Of a stretch of DNA of 64,000 nucleotides, positions 28,859 to 38,054 are shown in pieces (the first letter of the stretch is position 1; the number at the start of each line of letters is the position of its first letter). Source of the DNA: Azospirillaceae bacterium (GTDB taxonomy: Bacteria; Pseudomonadota; Alphaproteobacteria; Azospirillales; Azospirillaceae); contig JAPWJW010000005.1 of NCBI GenBank assembly GCA_028283825.1, positions 310,001-374,000 of the forward strand, in the 5' to 3' direction. Under the pieces are notes generated by a model. That model did no database searches. It was not told the origin of the DNA and saw only the letters and a program-made list of their open reading frames with translations. Position numbers and translations under genes: made by a program.

Positions 28859-29975
28859 ATGGCCGGCTTCGAGGCCGATTTCGACGCGGTGGTGGTGGGT
28901 GCGGGCGCCGTGGGCCTGGCCTGCGGCCGGGCGCTGGCGGTGCGTGGCCTGACCGTCGCCGTGCTGGAGGTGGAGGACGCCATCGGCCAGGGCGTCTCCT
29001 CCCGCAATTTCGGAGGTGGCGCACGGCGGCCTGTATTACCCGACCGGCTCGCTGCGGGCGCGCCTGTGCGTGGCCGGTCGCCGCCTGCTCTACCCCTTCC
29101 TGGACGCGCACGGCGTAACGTACGACAAGTGCGGCAAACTGGTGGTGGCGACGGAAGAGGCGGAGATCCCCCGCCTGGAGGCCATCGCCCGCCAGGCCGA
29201 GATCAACCAGGTCGAGGGCATGCGCTGGCTGTCCGGGTCGGAAGTGCATGCACTGGAACCGGAACTGCGCGCCGTGGCCGCCCTGCTGTCGCCGGAAAGC
29301 GGCGTGTTCGACAGCCATGGCTACATGGTGGCGCTGCGGGGAGAGATCGAGGGCCGGGGCGGTGCCGTCGTCACCGGCACGCCGGTCGTGGGGGTTGAGC
29401 CCCTGCCCGGTGGCTTCACCGTGCGCACCGGTGGTCGTGATCCCTATGCCATCACCACCCGCCTGCTGGTGACGGCGCCGGGATTGTCAGCCCAGGATGT
29501 GGCGGCGAAGATCGAGGGCTTCCCCGCCCAGCTGATCCCCCGGGCGCATTACGGCAAGGGCAGCTATTTCGCCTTGAACGCCCGGGCGCCGTTCAAGCGC
29601 CTGGTCTATCCGCCGCCCATCCCCGGCGCGCTGGGGGTGCATTACCGCCGCGACCTGGGCGGCCAGGCCCGTTTCGGCCCCGACCTGGAATATGTGGATG
29701 CCCCCGACTACCGGGTGGACCCTATTCGGGCGGACGGCTTCTACCGCTATATCCGCCGCTTCTGGCCGGGCCTGCCCGACGGCGCCCTGGTGCCGGACTA
29801 TGCCGGCGTGCGGCCCAAGATCCATGGGGCCGGCGAGGCGCAGCCGGACTTCCGCCTGGACGGTGAGGCGGTGCACGGCCTGCCTGGCCTGGTGGCCCTG
29901 TTCGGCATCGAAAGCCCGGGCCTCACCTCGTCCCTGGCCATCGGCGAAGCGGTGGCGGATTTGCTGGGGGCCTGA
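28859..29975 (+). CDS. FAD-dependent oxidoreductase of the DAO/L-2-hydroxyglutarate oxidase (LhgO-like) type (one +1 frameshift)
   Basis: 371 residues once one base is removed from the T run 29008-29010. The N-terminal FAD motif is V-V-V-G-A-G-A-V-G-L-A-C-G, followed by S-S-R-N and, after the frameshift, H-G-G-L-Y-Y-P-T-G-S. That combination is typical of the LhgO/YgaF and related 2-hydroxyacid oxidases. The C-terminal G-I-E-S-P-G-L-T-S-S-L-A-I-G is the final FAD-binding motif. The likely reaction is oxidation of a 2-hydroxyacid to a 2-oxoacid with electrons passed to the membrane or oxygen; the exact substrate is not shown. The ATG at 28859 follows TTAAGGGGC. A strong hairpin follows the stop. 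Confidence 0.85.
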
Positions 29976-29977
29976 AA

Positions 29978-30008
29978 TGGAAACGGCGGCCGTGAGGGCC
30001 GCCGTTCC
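29978..30008. terminator. Hairpin terminator between convergent FAD oxidoreductase and SapC genes
   Basis: ACGGCGGCC and GGCCGCCGT form a perfect 9-bp stem around a GTGAG loop, extended by GGA/TCC. It starts 2 bases after the oxidoreductase stop codon and lies 22 bases from the stop of the convergent SapC gene. No long T tract is present, but placement and stem strength suggest a bidirectional terminator. Confidence 0.6.
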
Positions 30009-30030
30009 ATGTCAGACAGGCAAGGCCGTC

Positions 30031-30771
30031 TTAATTCGCCACCGGCACCGGGCGCTGCGAGGTGCGGTCCACCAGGCTGGCCCAGTTGCTGATCGACACG
30101 AAGTGGGCATAGACCAGCGGCAGGAAGCCGCGCTCGCGCCAGCGCTGGAATTCTTCCGCCGGCAGGGCGTTGAATTTGGCTTCGTCGATGACCTTGAAGC
30201 CGGCCAGGCTCAGCTTCTGGCCATCGGCCAGGGTGACGTCGGCGCGGTTTTCCACCAGCAGGTCGGCCTTGGCGGCGGCGGCCACGAACTCCGCCGTGAA
30301 GGCATAGTGGCCCTGGTAGTCGCTGCAGAACGCCAGGGCGTTGCGCGTGGCCTCCGTCGGCTGGCCGTCCACGAACAGCGGATTCTCCCCGCCCCGGGTG
30401 ACGGCGGCCGCGGCCTCATCGATGCACAGGGTGAATTCCGCGCGGTCGCGGTTTTCCATGAAGATGAAGGGATAGCGGCGGACATAGGCCGGGACGTAGG
30501 CACCGGCGGCCCAGGTGCCGTCCGCGTCCACGAACAGGTTCTCGCCATTGCGCAGGCCCAGCAGGGCCACGGCCTGCGGCGTGGCGCCGTCCACGAACAG
30601 CAGGGGATAGACCTTGCAGGCCAGGGTCATTTCCGCCGCGATGACGGGAACGGAATTGGCGTTGGCGGCGAAGTGATAGTCCTTGATCGCGGCCAGAGAC
30701 AGGTCGCCGTCACGTTCCGCCTGGAGGGGACGGGGGCGCTGGTAGAAGGCCGGTAGGGCTTGCGTGCTCAT
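30031..30771 (-). CDS. SapC family protein
   Basis: 246 residues. It matches the SapC family by overall pattern: Y-P-L-L-F-V-D-G near residue 53, a Y-V-P-A-Y-V-R-R-Y-P-F-I-F motif near residue 85, and a C-terminal W-R-E-R-G-F-L-P-L-V-Y-A-H. SapC was first linked to S-layer secretion in Campylobacter, but its biochemical role is unclear and most proteobacterial members are uncharacterised. No signal peptide is visible. The start at 30771 (M-S-T-Q-A-L-P-A-F-Y) is preferred: the upstream extension to 30846 is Gly/Thr-rich and lacks a ribosome site. It is divergent from the N-acetyltransferase gene. Confidence 0.85.
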   Translation of the reverse strand: MSTQALPAFYQRPRPLQAERDGDLSLAAIKDYHFAANANSVPVIAAEMTLACKVYPLLFVDGATPQAVALLGLRNGENLFVDADGTWAAGAYVPAYVRRYPFIFMENRDRAEFTLCIDEAAAAVTRGGENPLFVDGQPTEATRNALAFCSDYQGHYAFTAEFVAAAAKADLLVENRADVTLADGQKLSLAGFKVIDEAKFNALPAEEFQRWRERGFLPLVYAHFVSISNWASLVDRTSQRPVPVAN

Positions 30772-31063
30772 CGTCTGTTCCAATTTCCCAAGATCGGAGG
30801 GGGCGTCACCGTTCGTGGACGTGGTGCCCGTGCCCGTGGTGGTCAAGTTTGAATTGGGGCGGTATGCCCGCTGCGCCGTTACCCTACCACCGTTGATGGC
30901 GGGGTTGGAACCCGGGGTATAAGGTACAAATCAGGGAAATGTGAGAAAAATATTCCCGCGCCAGCGGCACTGGTGCGTGTAGGGGCGACGGATTATGAAT
31001 GATGTTGCCGTGCAACTCCCCCGCCGCGATCCCGCGTGCGCCCCTTCCAGGAGCCCCCTATCC

Positions 31064-31918
31064 ATGACAATCGACCTCGCTGCCTATCTGGGGCGCCTGG
31101 GCGCGTATCTGGAGCGTATGGGGTGGACCGAACCGGCCGCGCAGCGCAGGAGATGGGAAGGACCGGTTCAGCCTGACATGAAGACGCTGAGGGAGCTGCT
31201 GCTCGCCCATCTGTGGACTTTCCCGTTCGAGAACCTGGACGTCCTGTTGGGGCGCCCCATCCGGCTGGACCTGGACAGTGTCCAGCGCAAGCTGGTCCAC
31301 GACCACCGGGGCGGCTACTGCTTCGAACACGCCACGCTGTTTGCCGCCGTGCTGGAGGCGATGGGCTACACGGTTTCCCGCCATCTGGCCCGCGTCGTGC
31401 TGACGACCCCCCGGGCGCAGTCCCCGCGCACCCATATGTTCATCGTGGTGGATCTGCCGCAGGGGCGCTTCATCGTGGACCCCGGCTTCGGGGGACCCGG
31501 CACCCATGTCCCCATCATTCTTGAGGATCTGGGCATGACGCAGCCGGGCCCTTCGCGGCATTGGATGACCCGTGACGGTAATGTCTGGGTGCTGCGCAGC
31601 CGGCAGGGCGACAAGGACATCGACCTCTGGGTGTCCGACCTTTCGGTCGATTATGCCGTCGACTTCGAGATGTCGAGCCAATACGTCGCCACGCATCCGG
31701 ATTCGATCTTCACCGCCAATCTGATGATGAACCGTTTCCTCAATGGCGGCCGGATCAGCCTGATGAACCGGGAGGTCAAGAAGGACATGATGGGCCGGAT
31801 CACCACCTGGCAACTGGAGGACCGCGCCGCGCTGCACCGGCTGCTGGTCGATCATTTCGGCATCGACCTGCCGGCGGTGGAGACGATGCGCGTGCCGGCC
31901 GTCCCCGATTGGAACTGA
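31064..31918 (+). CDS. Arylamine N-acetyltransferase
   Basis: 284 residues. It should transfer an acetyl group from acetyl-CoA to arylamines, hydrazines or, in some bacteria, a natural-product aryl amine. The Cys-His-Asp triad is complete: Cys86 in R-G-G-Y-C-F-E, His124 in T-H-M-F, Asp139 in V-D-P-G-F-G. The F-P-F-E-N-L-D motif near residue 47 is also canonical. The ATG at 31064 is chosen over one at 30995 because AGGAG lies 10 bases upstream and the protein then starts M-T-I-D-L-A-A-Y-L like its relatives. No biosynthetic cluster surrounds it, so a detoxification role is likely. Confidence 0.93.
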   Translation: MTIDLAAYLGRLGAYLERMGWTEPAAQRRRWEGPVQPDMKTLRELLLAHLWTFPFENLDVLLGRPIRLDLDSVQRKLVHDHRGGYCFEHATLFAAVLEAMGYTVSRHLARVVLTTPRAQSPRTHMFIVVDLPQGRFIVDPGFGGPGTHVPIILEDLGMTQPGPSRHWMTRDGNVWVLRSRQGDKDIDLWVSDLSVDYAVDFEMSSQYVATHPDSIFTANLMMNRFLNGGRISLMNREVKKDMMGRITTWQLEDRAALHRLLVDHFGIDLPAVETMRVPAVPDWN

Positions 31919-32050
31919 TCCGCTTCCCCTTCACTCGGCCTATATTGTTTCGGTGCCGTTGCGACACCCAATACCTGGACAGATTCACCGGAATCTTCTA
32001 CCCCTAACTCTTGATTCGCGTTCGGGGCTGAAGGAGTGGTGAAGGTGGGG

Positions 32051-33217
32051 ATGAAGGGGGCGATGGAGATGGCGCGGCGGGGATTCCGCCGGCTGGCGGC
32101 CGTGGGTGCGACGGTGGCCGCCGCCATGGGCGCGCTGGCCCTGGGGCTGGTGTCGGCACCGCATCCGGCGATGGCGGGTTACGCCTCCCTGGTGGTGGAC
32201 GGCAGCACCGGTGAGGTGCTGAACGCCGTCAATCCGGATGAGGAGAACCACCCGGCCTCCCTGACCAAGATGATGACGCTGTACCTGGCGTTCGAGGCCA
32301 TCCACCAGGGCCGCCTGCATTGGGAAGACGAGTTGCCGGTGTCGCGCAACGCCGCCAACAAGGAACCGACCAAGCTGGGGCTGGAGATCGGCCAGACCAT
32401 CACCGTCAGGGACTGCGTCCTGGGCATGATCGTCATTTCCGCCAACGACGGCGCCACCGTGGTGGGTGAGGCGCTGTCCGGCGGCAGTGAGGCGATGTTC
32501 GCCCAGATGATGACGGAAAAGGCCCATCAACTGGGCATGACCCACACCACCTTCCGCAACGCCTCCGGCCTGCCCGATCCCCAGCAGGTGACCACCGCCC
32601 GCGACATGGGCCGCCTGGCCATGGCCCTGCACCATGACTTCCCCGGCGAATACCATTATTTCTCCACCCATGATTTCGAGTTCGAGGGCCGGCACCTGGT
32701 GGGCCACAACCGCCTGATGTACCGCTATCCCGGCATGGATGGGCTGAAGACCGGCTTCACCAACGCCTCCGGCTCCAACCTCGTCTCCTCCGCCGTGCAT
32801 GACGGCCGCCGCCTGTTCGGCGTGGTGTTCGGCGGCAGCAGCGCCGGCGCCCGCGACAAGCTGATGGCGACGCTGCTGGACAACGCCTTCGCCAACCAGG
32901 ACACCGACCCGCACTTGGTGGCGCTGGCGGCCGGCCGTCCCATGACCCGCGTGGCCAAGGCGCACGGCACCGGCCGCCTGGCCCATGCCGGCCATGTGCG
33001 CCGGGTCCAGGTCGCCGTGGTACCGGTGCAGCGCGGCGGCCGCGCCGCCCACGCCACGGCCCGCCACCGTGTCACCGTCGTGGCCACCGCCCAGAAGCCC
33101 AACCGGGGCGTTCATCAGACCAAGGTCGCGACGCACACCCACGGCAAGGGTAAGGGCAAGCCCGCCAAGACCAAGGTCGCGGCCGGTGCGCATGGCCGCA
33201 AGGTTGCGGCTGACTAA
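32051..33217 (+). CDS. D-alanyl-D-alanine carboxypeptidase (PBP5/DacA-type, family S11)
   Basis: 388 residues. It trims the terminal D-Ala from peptidoglycan pentapeptides in the periplasm. The N-terminus is Arg-rich (A-R-R-G-F-R-R-L) with a hydrophobic core ending A-M-A, a Sec or possibly Tat signal. The active-site motifs are complete: S-L-T-K with Ser70, S-A-N with Ser130, and K-T-G at about 233-235. After about residue 290 the usual beta-sheet domain and membrane anchor are missing. In their place is a His/Lys/Arg-rich low-complexity tail ending in G-K-G-K-G-K-P-A-K, which may bind acidic polymers. In-frame GTG codons from 32036 are alternative starts. A clear intrinsic terminator follows. 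Confidence 0.9.
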   Translation: MKGAMEMARRGFRRLAAVGATVAAAMGALALGLVSAPHPAMAGYASLVVDGSTGEVLNAVNPDEENHPASLTKMMTLYLAFEAIHQGRLHWEDELPVSRNAANKEPTKLGLEIGQTITVRDCVLGMIVISANDGATVVGEALSGGSEAMFAQMMTEKAHQLGMTHTTFRNASGLPDPQQVTTARDMGRLAMALHHDFPGEYHYFSTHDFEFEGRHLVGHNRLMYRYPGMDGLKTGFTNASGSNLVSSAVHDGRRLFGVVFGGSSAGARDKLMATLLDNAFANQDTDPHLVALAAGRPMTRVAKAHGTGRLAHAGHVRRVQVAVVPVQRGGRAAHATARHRVTVVATAQKPNRGVHQTKVATHTHGKGKGKPAKTKVAAGAHGRKVAAD

Positions 33218-33282
33218 TCTGATTTTTAGATTGAAATGTGCGGAACAATCAGTTGGATGATTGATCCGGGGTGGACGATCTT

Positions 33283-33318
33283 AAGGGGGCCGGTCCGGAC
33301 AGGGCCGTGCCCCCTTTT
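33283..33318 (+). terminator. Rho-independent terminator after the DD-carboxypeptidase gene
   Basis: AAGGGGGC (33283-33290) pairs with GCCCCCTT (33309-33316), followed by more T residues. The stem is 8 bp with GC-rich core and a T tract, 66 bases after the stop codon. Confidence 0.8.
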
Positions 33319-33362
33319 CGCTTTCCGGTCGGGAAAGCGTCCGCCGTCCGAGGACCGCCGCC

Positions 33363-34397
33363 ATGGTTCAGGTGTCATCCACACCGTCCGTTTCCCCCGT
33401 TGTCTCAACCGGCCCGCTGGCCAAGGTCGTGGGTCTGGCGCCCGGCCTGGGGTATTGCCTGGTGCCGGCGCTGGCGGGGCTGGCGCTGCACCGCGTGCCG
33501 GGGTTGGCGCTGTTCAGCCCCATGATCCTGGCGGTGGTGGCCGGCATCGCCTTGCGCGCCGTGGTGGGGCTGCCGTCAGTGACCCAGGCGGGCGTGACCT
33601 TCGTGCTGCGCCGGCTGCTGCGCCTGGCGGTGGCCCTGCTGGGCCTGCAACTGACGGCGGCCCAGGTGGCGGCGGTGGGCCCCGTGGGTGTCGCCATCAT
33701 CGCGGTCAGCCTGGTGTCCACCTTCGTCGTCACCAAGGCGCTGGGCCGCTGGTTGGGCGTGCCGGCCCCCCTGGCCGAACTGATCGCCGCCGGTACGTCC
33801 ATCTGTGGGGCGTCGGCGGTGGTGGCGGTCAACACCGTCACCCAGGCGGATGATGAGGACGCGGCCTATGCCGTGGCTTGCGTCACTGTGTTCGGCAGCA
33901 TCGCCATGCTGGCCTATCCGGCGCTGGGTGCTGCGCTGCACCTGGCGCCGCGCGCACTGGGCCTGTGGGCCGGCGCCTCCATCCATGAGATCGCGCAGGT
34001 GGTGGCCGCGTCCTTCCAGGCGGGGCAGCAGGCGGGCGAATTCGGCACGGTGGCCAAGCTGTCGCGCGTGGCCCTGCTGGCGCCCCTGGTGCTGACCCTG
34101 GGCTTCATGCGCCGCCGGCGCGAGGGCACCGCCGGCCAGCCGGTGCCCATGCCCTGGTTCATCCTGGGCTTCATGGCCCTGGTGGCGCTGAACAGCCTGC
34201 ACGCCGTGCCCACGCTGGTGAAGGACTGGGCGCCCGGCGTCACCACCACCCTGCTGACCCTGGCCCTGGCCGCCATGGGCCTGCACACCCATGTGGGCCG
34301 CATGGCGGCCAAGGGCATTGCCCCGCTGGCCCTGGGCGCGCTGGCCAGCCTGTTCATCGCCGGCGTCAGCCTGGGCCTGATCGTGGCGGTGGGCTGA
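33363..34397 (+). CDS. YeiH/UPF0324-family (putative sulfate exporter) membrane protein
   Basis: 344 residues with about ten membrane helices. It matches the YeiH family (conserved hypothetical 698) through the motifs L-L-R-L-A-V-A-L-L-G-L-Q-L, A-A-G-T-S-I-C-G-A-S-A near residue 140, and S-I-H-E-I-A-Q-V-V-A-A near residue 207. Some members are proposed exporters of sulfate or related sulfur anions, but the function is not established. The ATG at 33363 is used. A LysR gene related to the YeiE/CysL group lies 3.8 kb downstream and might be related in function, though it is not adjacent. Its stop codon lies inside the first hairpin of repeat copy B. Confidence 0.88.
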   Translation: MVQVSSTPSVSPVVSTGPLAKVVGLAPGLGYCLVPALAGLALHRVPGLALFSPMILAVVAGIALRAVVGLPSVTQAGVTFVLRRLLRLAVALLGLQLTAAQVAAVGPVGVAIIAVSLVSTFVVTKALGRWLGVPAPLAELIAAGTSICGASAVVAVNTVTQADDEDAAYAVACVTVFGSIAMLAYPALGAALHLAPRALGLWAGASIHEIAQVVAASFQAGQQAGEFGTVAKLSRVALLAPLVLTLGFMRRRREGTAGQPVPMPWFILGFMALVALNSLHAVPTLVKDWAPGVTTTLLTLALAAMGLHTHVGRMAAKGIAPLALGALASLFIAGVSLGLIVAVG

Positions 34398-34487
34398 CGG
34401 TACGCCGTACCGTCAGTAGGACGCGACCGCGTCCGCCGGAGCGAGGAAGCCAAGCCGCCGGATGGCGGCGCCCGGCGTCTGAGGGAA
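34394..34487 (+). repeat. Dispersed multi-hairpin element, copy B (short form)
   Basis: Between the convergent stops of YeiH and the permease. CTGACGGTAC-GCC-GTACCGTCAG (34394-34416, overlapping the YeiH stop), GGACGC-GACC-GCGTCC (34419-34434), a short central GAGCGAGGAAGCC replacing the longer block of copies A and E, then GCCGC-CGGATG-GCGGC (34454-34469) and GCCCGGCGTCTGAGGGAAC. It ends directly at the stop codon of the permease gene. Confidence 0.8.
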
Positions 34488-36893
34488 CTACTCATACCGT
34501 AAAGCCCGGATCGGCTTGGCGCGCGCCACGCGGATGGACTGGCCGCCCACCGTCAGCCCGGCGATGACCAGGGCCACGGCGATGGGGGCCAGCAGGCTGA
34601 ACGGGCCGATCTCCACATGGTTGGCGAAGCTGTCCAGCCAGTGGCGCAGGCCCAGATATGTCGGGATCCACACCAGCACCCCCGCCAACAGCACCGGCTT
34701 GGCGAACTGCCACAGCAACAGGCGGACAATGTCGGGGACGGAGGCGCCATAGACCTTGCGCACCCCGATCTCCTTGGTCCGCCGCTCCGCCGTGAAGGCC
34801 GACAGGCCGTAGATGCCGGCGCAGGCCATCAGCAGATTGACCACGCTGAACAGGGTGAAGATCTGTGTTTCCAGCCGGATGAGCAGGGTCAGCATGGCCA
34901 GGTGGTCGTCGAAGAAGAAACGGTCCGTGGGTTGGCCGGGATTGGTGCGGCGCCGGACCTCATCCACCGCCGCCAGGGTGGCGGCGGGGGCGCCGCCCGC
35001 CAGTTTCAGGTAGATCAGGCTGTCTTCCGCCGCGTCGATGGCCCGGCCGCGCAGCCGGAAGGCGGTGGCGGGTATCCTCTCCTCCACGCTGCCCATGGTG
35101 AAGTCGGGCACCACGCCGATGACCTCCACCGGTGCCTGGTCATCCTGGAACGACAGGCGCACGGTCCGGCCCACCGCCTCCTCCGGTCGGGACCAGCCCA
35201 GCGCGTGGACCGCCGTCTCATTCAGGATAACGGTGTTCCCGGCCCCGGCCCCCTGGTCGGATGCGCGGGCGGGGTCGAACAGGCGGCCGGCCAGGGCCTG
35301 GATATGGAACAGCGGCAGGAAGGCCGCATCCACCCGCTGGCCGCTGATGGCCACCGTGCCGCCGTCGGAAAGGGCGGCCTTGTAGCCCAAACCTTGGACG
35401 TTCAGCGTTTCCACGCCAGTGCAGGAGACGCCGGTGACGCCACCGGTCCCCGCCAGGCCGTCGCGCAGCGCCGGGGGGCAGGTGCCCGTCATCACGGCGA
35501 CGTTCGATGGATCGTAGGACAGGTGGCCACGGGTCAGCAGCACCTGCTGGCGGTAGACCACCAGGGTGACACTCAGCAGGGCGATCAGCAGCATGAACTG
35601 GCCCACCACCAGCCCCTGCCGGATGCGGCTGGTGGTGTCGGTGGTGCCACCCACCCCCTTCAGCACCGCCCCCGGCCGGTATGAGGACAGGACGAAGGCA
35701 GGGTAGGCGCCGGCCAGGACGCCGACCGCCAGGACCAGGCCCACGATGATGGCGATGACGTCCGGCGCGCCCAGATCCAGCGCCATATAGGTGTTCAGGA
35801 CACGGTTAACGGTGGGCAGGGCCAGTTCGGTGAAGGACACGGCGATCACCATGGCCAGCGCCACCAGCAGGGTGGTCTCCAGCAGGAACTGGGCGATCAG
35901 GTGGCGCCGCCGGGCACCCCCCATCTTGGCGATGCCCACCGCCACCGCCCGGCGGCCGGCCCGCGCCGTGGCCAATGCCACGAAGTTGATGCAGGGGATG
36001 GCCAGGGTCAGGCTGGTGATGGCCGCCATCATGCCCATCAGCGCCCGGATATGCGCGTTGAGGTCGGGGTCCAGTTCGATCCGGTCCAGCAGGACGGCGC
36101 GCAGCCGCATCTGCCGGGCGTCCTCGGGCTTCCAATGGCGGTTCAGCAGGTCGGCCAGCGCCTGGTCCGTCGATGCCGGGGTGGTGCCGGGCCGCATCCG
36201 GAAATAGGTGAAGGCCTGGGTGAAGGTGCTGGCGTCCATGCGGGTGTCGGCATCGGCATAGGTCAGATAGGATTTGGCGTTGCCGCCGGCGGCGAAGGCG
36301 CTGACCTGGCGCAGGGGGCCGCGCGGCGACGGATCCTCCACCACCGCCATGACGCGGAAGGACTGGCCCCCCATGTCCACCGTCTGGCCCAGGGGGGCGT
36401 CCTGGCTGAACAGCTTGCGGGCCAGCGACCGGGTCAGGACCAGGCCGTCAGGGGTGGACAGCGCTGAGGCGGGCTCCCCCGCCACGACCGGCAGCGGCAG
36501 GACCTGGAACAGGGTGGCGTCGGCCCAGGCGATGCCCTCGCGAAAGGCGGTGTCGCCCCGGCGGATGACCAGCATGCCGTCGCTGAACCGGGTGGTGGCC
36601 TCCACGCCCGGCATATCGGCCGCCATCAGCCGGGCGGCGGCCCCCGGCGTCATCCACTCATGTCGCGATGCCTGGCCCGGGGCTGACAGCGTGCCGGACA
36701 GCAGGTAGGTGCGGTCGTGGGCGGGGATGAAATGGCTGAACGTCATCTGGTCGCGGGTCAGCAGCGCCATCAGCAGGGCCGCCGTCAGGCCGATGGCCAT
36801 GCCGATGAAGGTGACCAGCACGTCGGGCCGCGTGCGGCGCACGCCGCGCAAGGCTTGCCCCACGATGGTCGCCAGCATCCGTCCCCCCATCAT
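34488..36893 (-). CDS. MacB/FtsX-type ABC transporter permease, no adjacent ATPase
   Basis: 801 residues. Two FtsX-like halves, each with a periplasmic MacB_PCD-type domain: a membrane helix near residues 20-45, a large periplasmic domain to about 280, three helices around 290-410, another periplasmic domain, and three C-terminal helices with E-I-G-V-R-K-V-Y-G-A-S. The motif A-R-A-K-P-I-R-A-L-R at the C-terminus is standard for these permeases. They pull molecules from the membrane or export peptides and need an ATPase, which is not next to this gene. Three near start codons exist (36893, 36890, 36878); 36893 follows a G-rich stretch. Repeat copy B abuts its stop codon. Confidence 0.85.
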   Translation of the reverse strand: MMGGRMLATIVGQALRGVRRTRPDVLVTFIGMAIGLTAALLMALLTRDQMTFSHFIPAHDRTYLLSGTLSAPGQASRHEWMTPGAAARLMAADMPGVEATTRFSDGMLVIRRGDTAFREGIAWADATLFQVLPLPVVAGEPASALSTPDGLVLTRSLARKLFSQDAPLGQTVDMGGQSFRVMAVVEDPSPRGPLRQVSAFAAGGNAKSYLTYADADTRMDASTFTQAFTYFRMRPGTTPASTDQALADLLNRHWKPEDARQMRLRAVLLDRIELDPDLNAHIRALMGMMAAITSLTLAIPCINFVALATARAGRRAVAVGIAKMGGARRRHLIAQFLLETTLLVALAMVIAVSFTELALPTVNRVLNTYMALDLGAPDVIAIIVGLVLAVGVLAGAYPAFVLSSYRPGAVLKGVGGTTDTTSRIRQGLVVGQFMLLIALLSVTLVVYRQQVLLTRGHLSYDPSNVAVMTGTCPPALRDGLAGTGGVTGVSCTGVETLNVQGLGYKAALSDGGTVAISGQRVDAAFLPLFHIQALAGRLFDPARASDQGAGAGNTVILNETAVHALGWSRPEEAVGRTVRLSFQDDQAPVEVIGVVPDFTMGSVEERIPATAFRLRGRAIDAAEDSLIYLKLAGGAPAATLAAVDEVRRRTNPGQPTDRFFFDDHLAMLTLLIRLETQIFTLFSVVNLLMACAGIYGLSAFTAERRTKEIGVRKVYGASVPDIVRLLLWQFAKPVLLAGVLVWIPTYLGLRHWLDSFANHVEIGPFSLLAPIAVALVIAGLTVGGQSIRVARAKPIRALRYE

Positions 36894-37068
36894 GCCGCCC
36901 CCCGCTTTCACCCGTTTGGCTTTTGGCGTAAGCAAGGGGCGGACCACAGCTCAGGGCATTGATAATACTCAGATAAGCCCACTGAGCTTCCGCAAGTTTG
37001 TTCGTTTCCGGACAGCGCCTGCCCGCTTCCGAACGGTGTGACCACCGCAGATGCGCTGGCGTTGGGGA

Positions 37069-37767
37069 TCAGTCCGTTTTCTGGGGGGGCGTCAAGCTAG
37101 CCAACGCCTTTTCAATGGCGGCGCTACTGAGAGACTGGCTGTCCTTGATCAGAGCACGTGCCCTGCCGCGGACCATGAGTTGTGAGTTGGCCGCAGCGAC
37201 AATTTCAGGGGGCCAAGAGTTGATGGATGCCCTGGCCTTCTGAAGTCTTTCGCGGCCGCACTGTTTCAGCGCCATGGCCGCATAATCAATGCCATACGTA
37301 TGGATAACTGCAGCCAAGTCGAACATGTCACGCGTCTGAATGCTGCCGCCACGATAGTATATTTTCTTGGCAATTATTTCGGCGGGTGTTTCCATCCGGA
37401 CGGCCCGCCCACGCACGGTTTTGAGATGCGCGGGGTTTTCCAGGATATTGGCGCAACAAATGAAGTCGATCTCACCGATGTCTTTGTAAGCGAGCTTCAA
37501 TGTTCCTGCCGTTTCGGCATAGTCGTCCGGTAGTTGGGTCAGGACGAAACCCTGCGTCTCCGGATTAAGGTATGGCAGAAAAGACGACTGCGACTCATGC
37601 AGGAAGAGATCGATGTCGTGGCTCTCCCGATGATCTATCTGCAACATCAGGGCTGTGCCGCCGCCAAAGGTCCATGCGGGCTCGATATTCTGCCGCATCC
37701 TGAATTGGGCGAAAATGCTGATGGCGATGTCGAACAGCACGTGCCACTGGCCATTTTCCCTGGCCAT
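37069..37767 (-). CDS. AbiEii/AbiGii-like nucleotidyltransferase toxin
   Basis: 232 residues. The N-terminal F-G-G-G-T-A-L-M-L (about residue 34) followed by H-R-E-S-H-D-I-D-L-F is the GGTAL and D-x-D pair of the AbiEii nucleotidyltransferase fold. The later K-K-I-Y-Y-R and R-D-M-F-D-L motifs complete the family pattern. AbiEii proteins are toxins of type IV toxin-antitoxin and phage-abortive systems that block growth, in some cases by adding nucleotides to tRNA. The gene follows a small gene with only 6 bases between them and lies on a stretch visibly lower in GC than its surroundings, suggesting transfer. The usual AbiEi antitoxin with a winged helix is absent. Confidence 0.85.
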   Translation of the reverse strand: MARENGQWHVLFDIAISIFAQFRMRQNIEPAWTFGGGTALMLQIDHRESHDIDLFLHESQSSFLPYLNPETQGFVLTQLPDDYAETAGTLKLAYKDIGEIDFICCANILENPAHLKTVRGRAVRMETPAEIIAKKIYYRGGSIQTRDMFDLAAVIHTYGIDYAAMALKQCGRERLQKARASINSWPPEIVAAANSQLMVRGRARALIKDSQSLSSAAIEKALASLTPPQKTD

Positions 37768-37773
37768 TGACGG

Positions 37774-38037
37774 CTACGCCGCCAGCGGAAGCTGTTGGCC
37801 CGATAGTCTGGCGAAGATCTTAGCGACCCTGCGTGCCTCGGTCATATCCACGCCCATGGCGGTAATGAACTGCGCTTGCAGGGTGGGCGGAACCTCGGAG
37901 AAGAAGGCGTAAACCTGGACGACGAACTCATCCGCGCTCTTCGTGTCCGCAATCTTCTCCGCGAGTTGGCGCGCGGACAGCTTCGCGCGATAGGGCGCGT
38001 TCACCGTCGTCATCACTGGCACCGTAACGTCCCGCAT
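37774..38037 (-). CDS. Small protein, putative antitoxin partner of the AbiEii-like toxin
   Basis: 87 residues, charged and mainly helical (L-S-A-R-Q-L-A-E-K-I-A-D; V-V-Q-V-Y-A-F-F-S-E-V-P; E-A-R-R-V-A-K-I-F-A-R-L). It is not a recognisable AbiEi, which is two to three times longer with a winged helix and C-terminal antitoxin domain. Position argues for an antitoxin or adaptor: it is the first gene, ends 6 bases before the toxin start, and has the same low GC. The ATG at 38037 follows AGGAATTG; a TTG six codons upstream is the alternative. An inverted repeat lies just upstream. Function is inferred only from context. Confidence 0.65.
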   Translation of the reverse strand: MRDVTVPVMTTVNAPYRAKLSARQLAEKIADTKSADEFVVQVYAFFSEVPPTLQAQFITAMGVDMTEARRVAKIFARLSGQQLPLAA

Positions 38038-38054
38038 GACCAATTCCTGGATCA

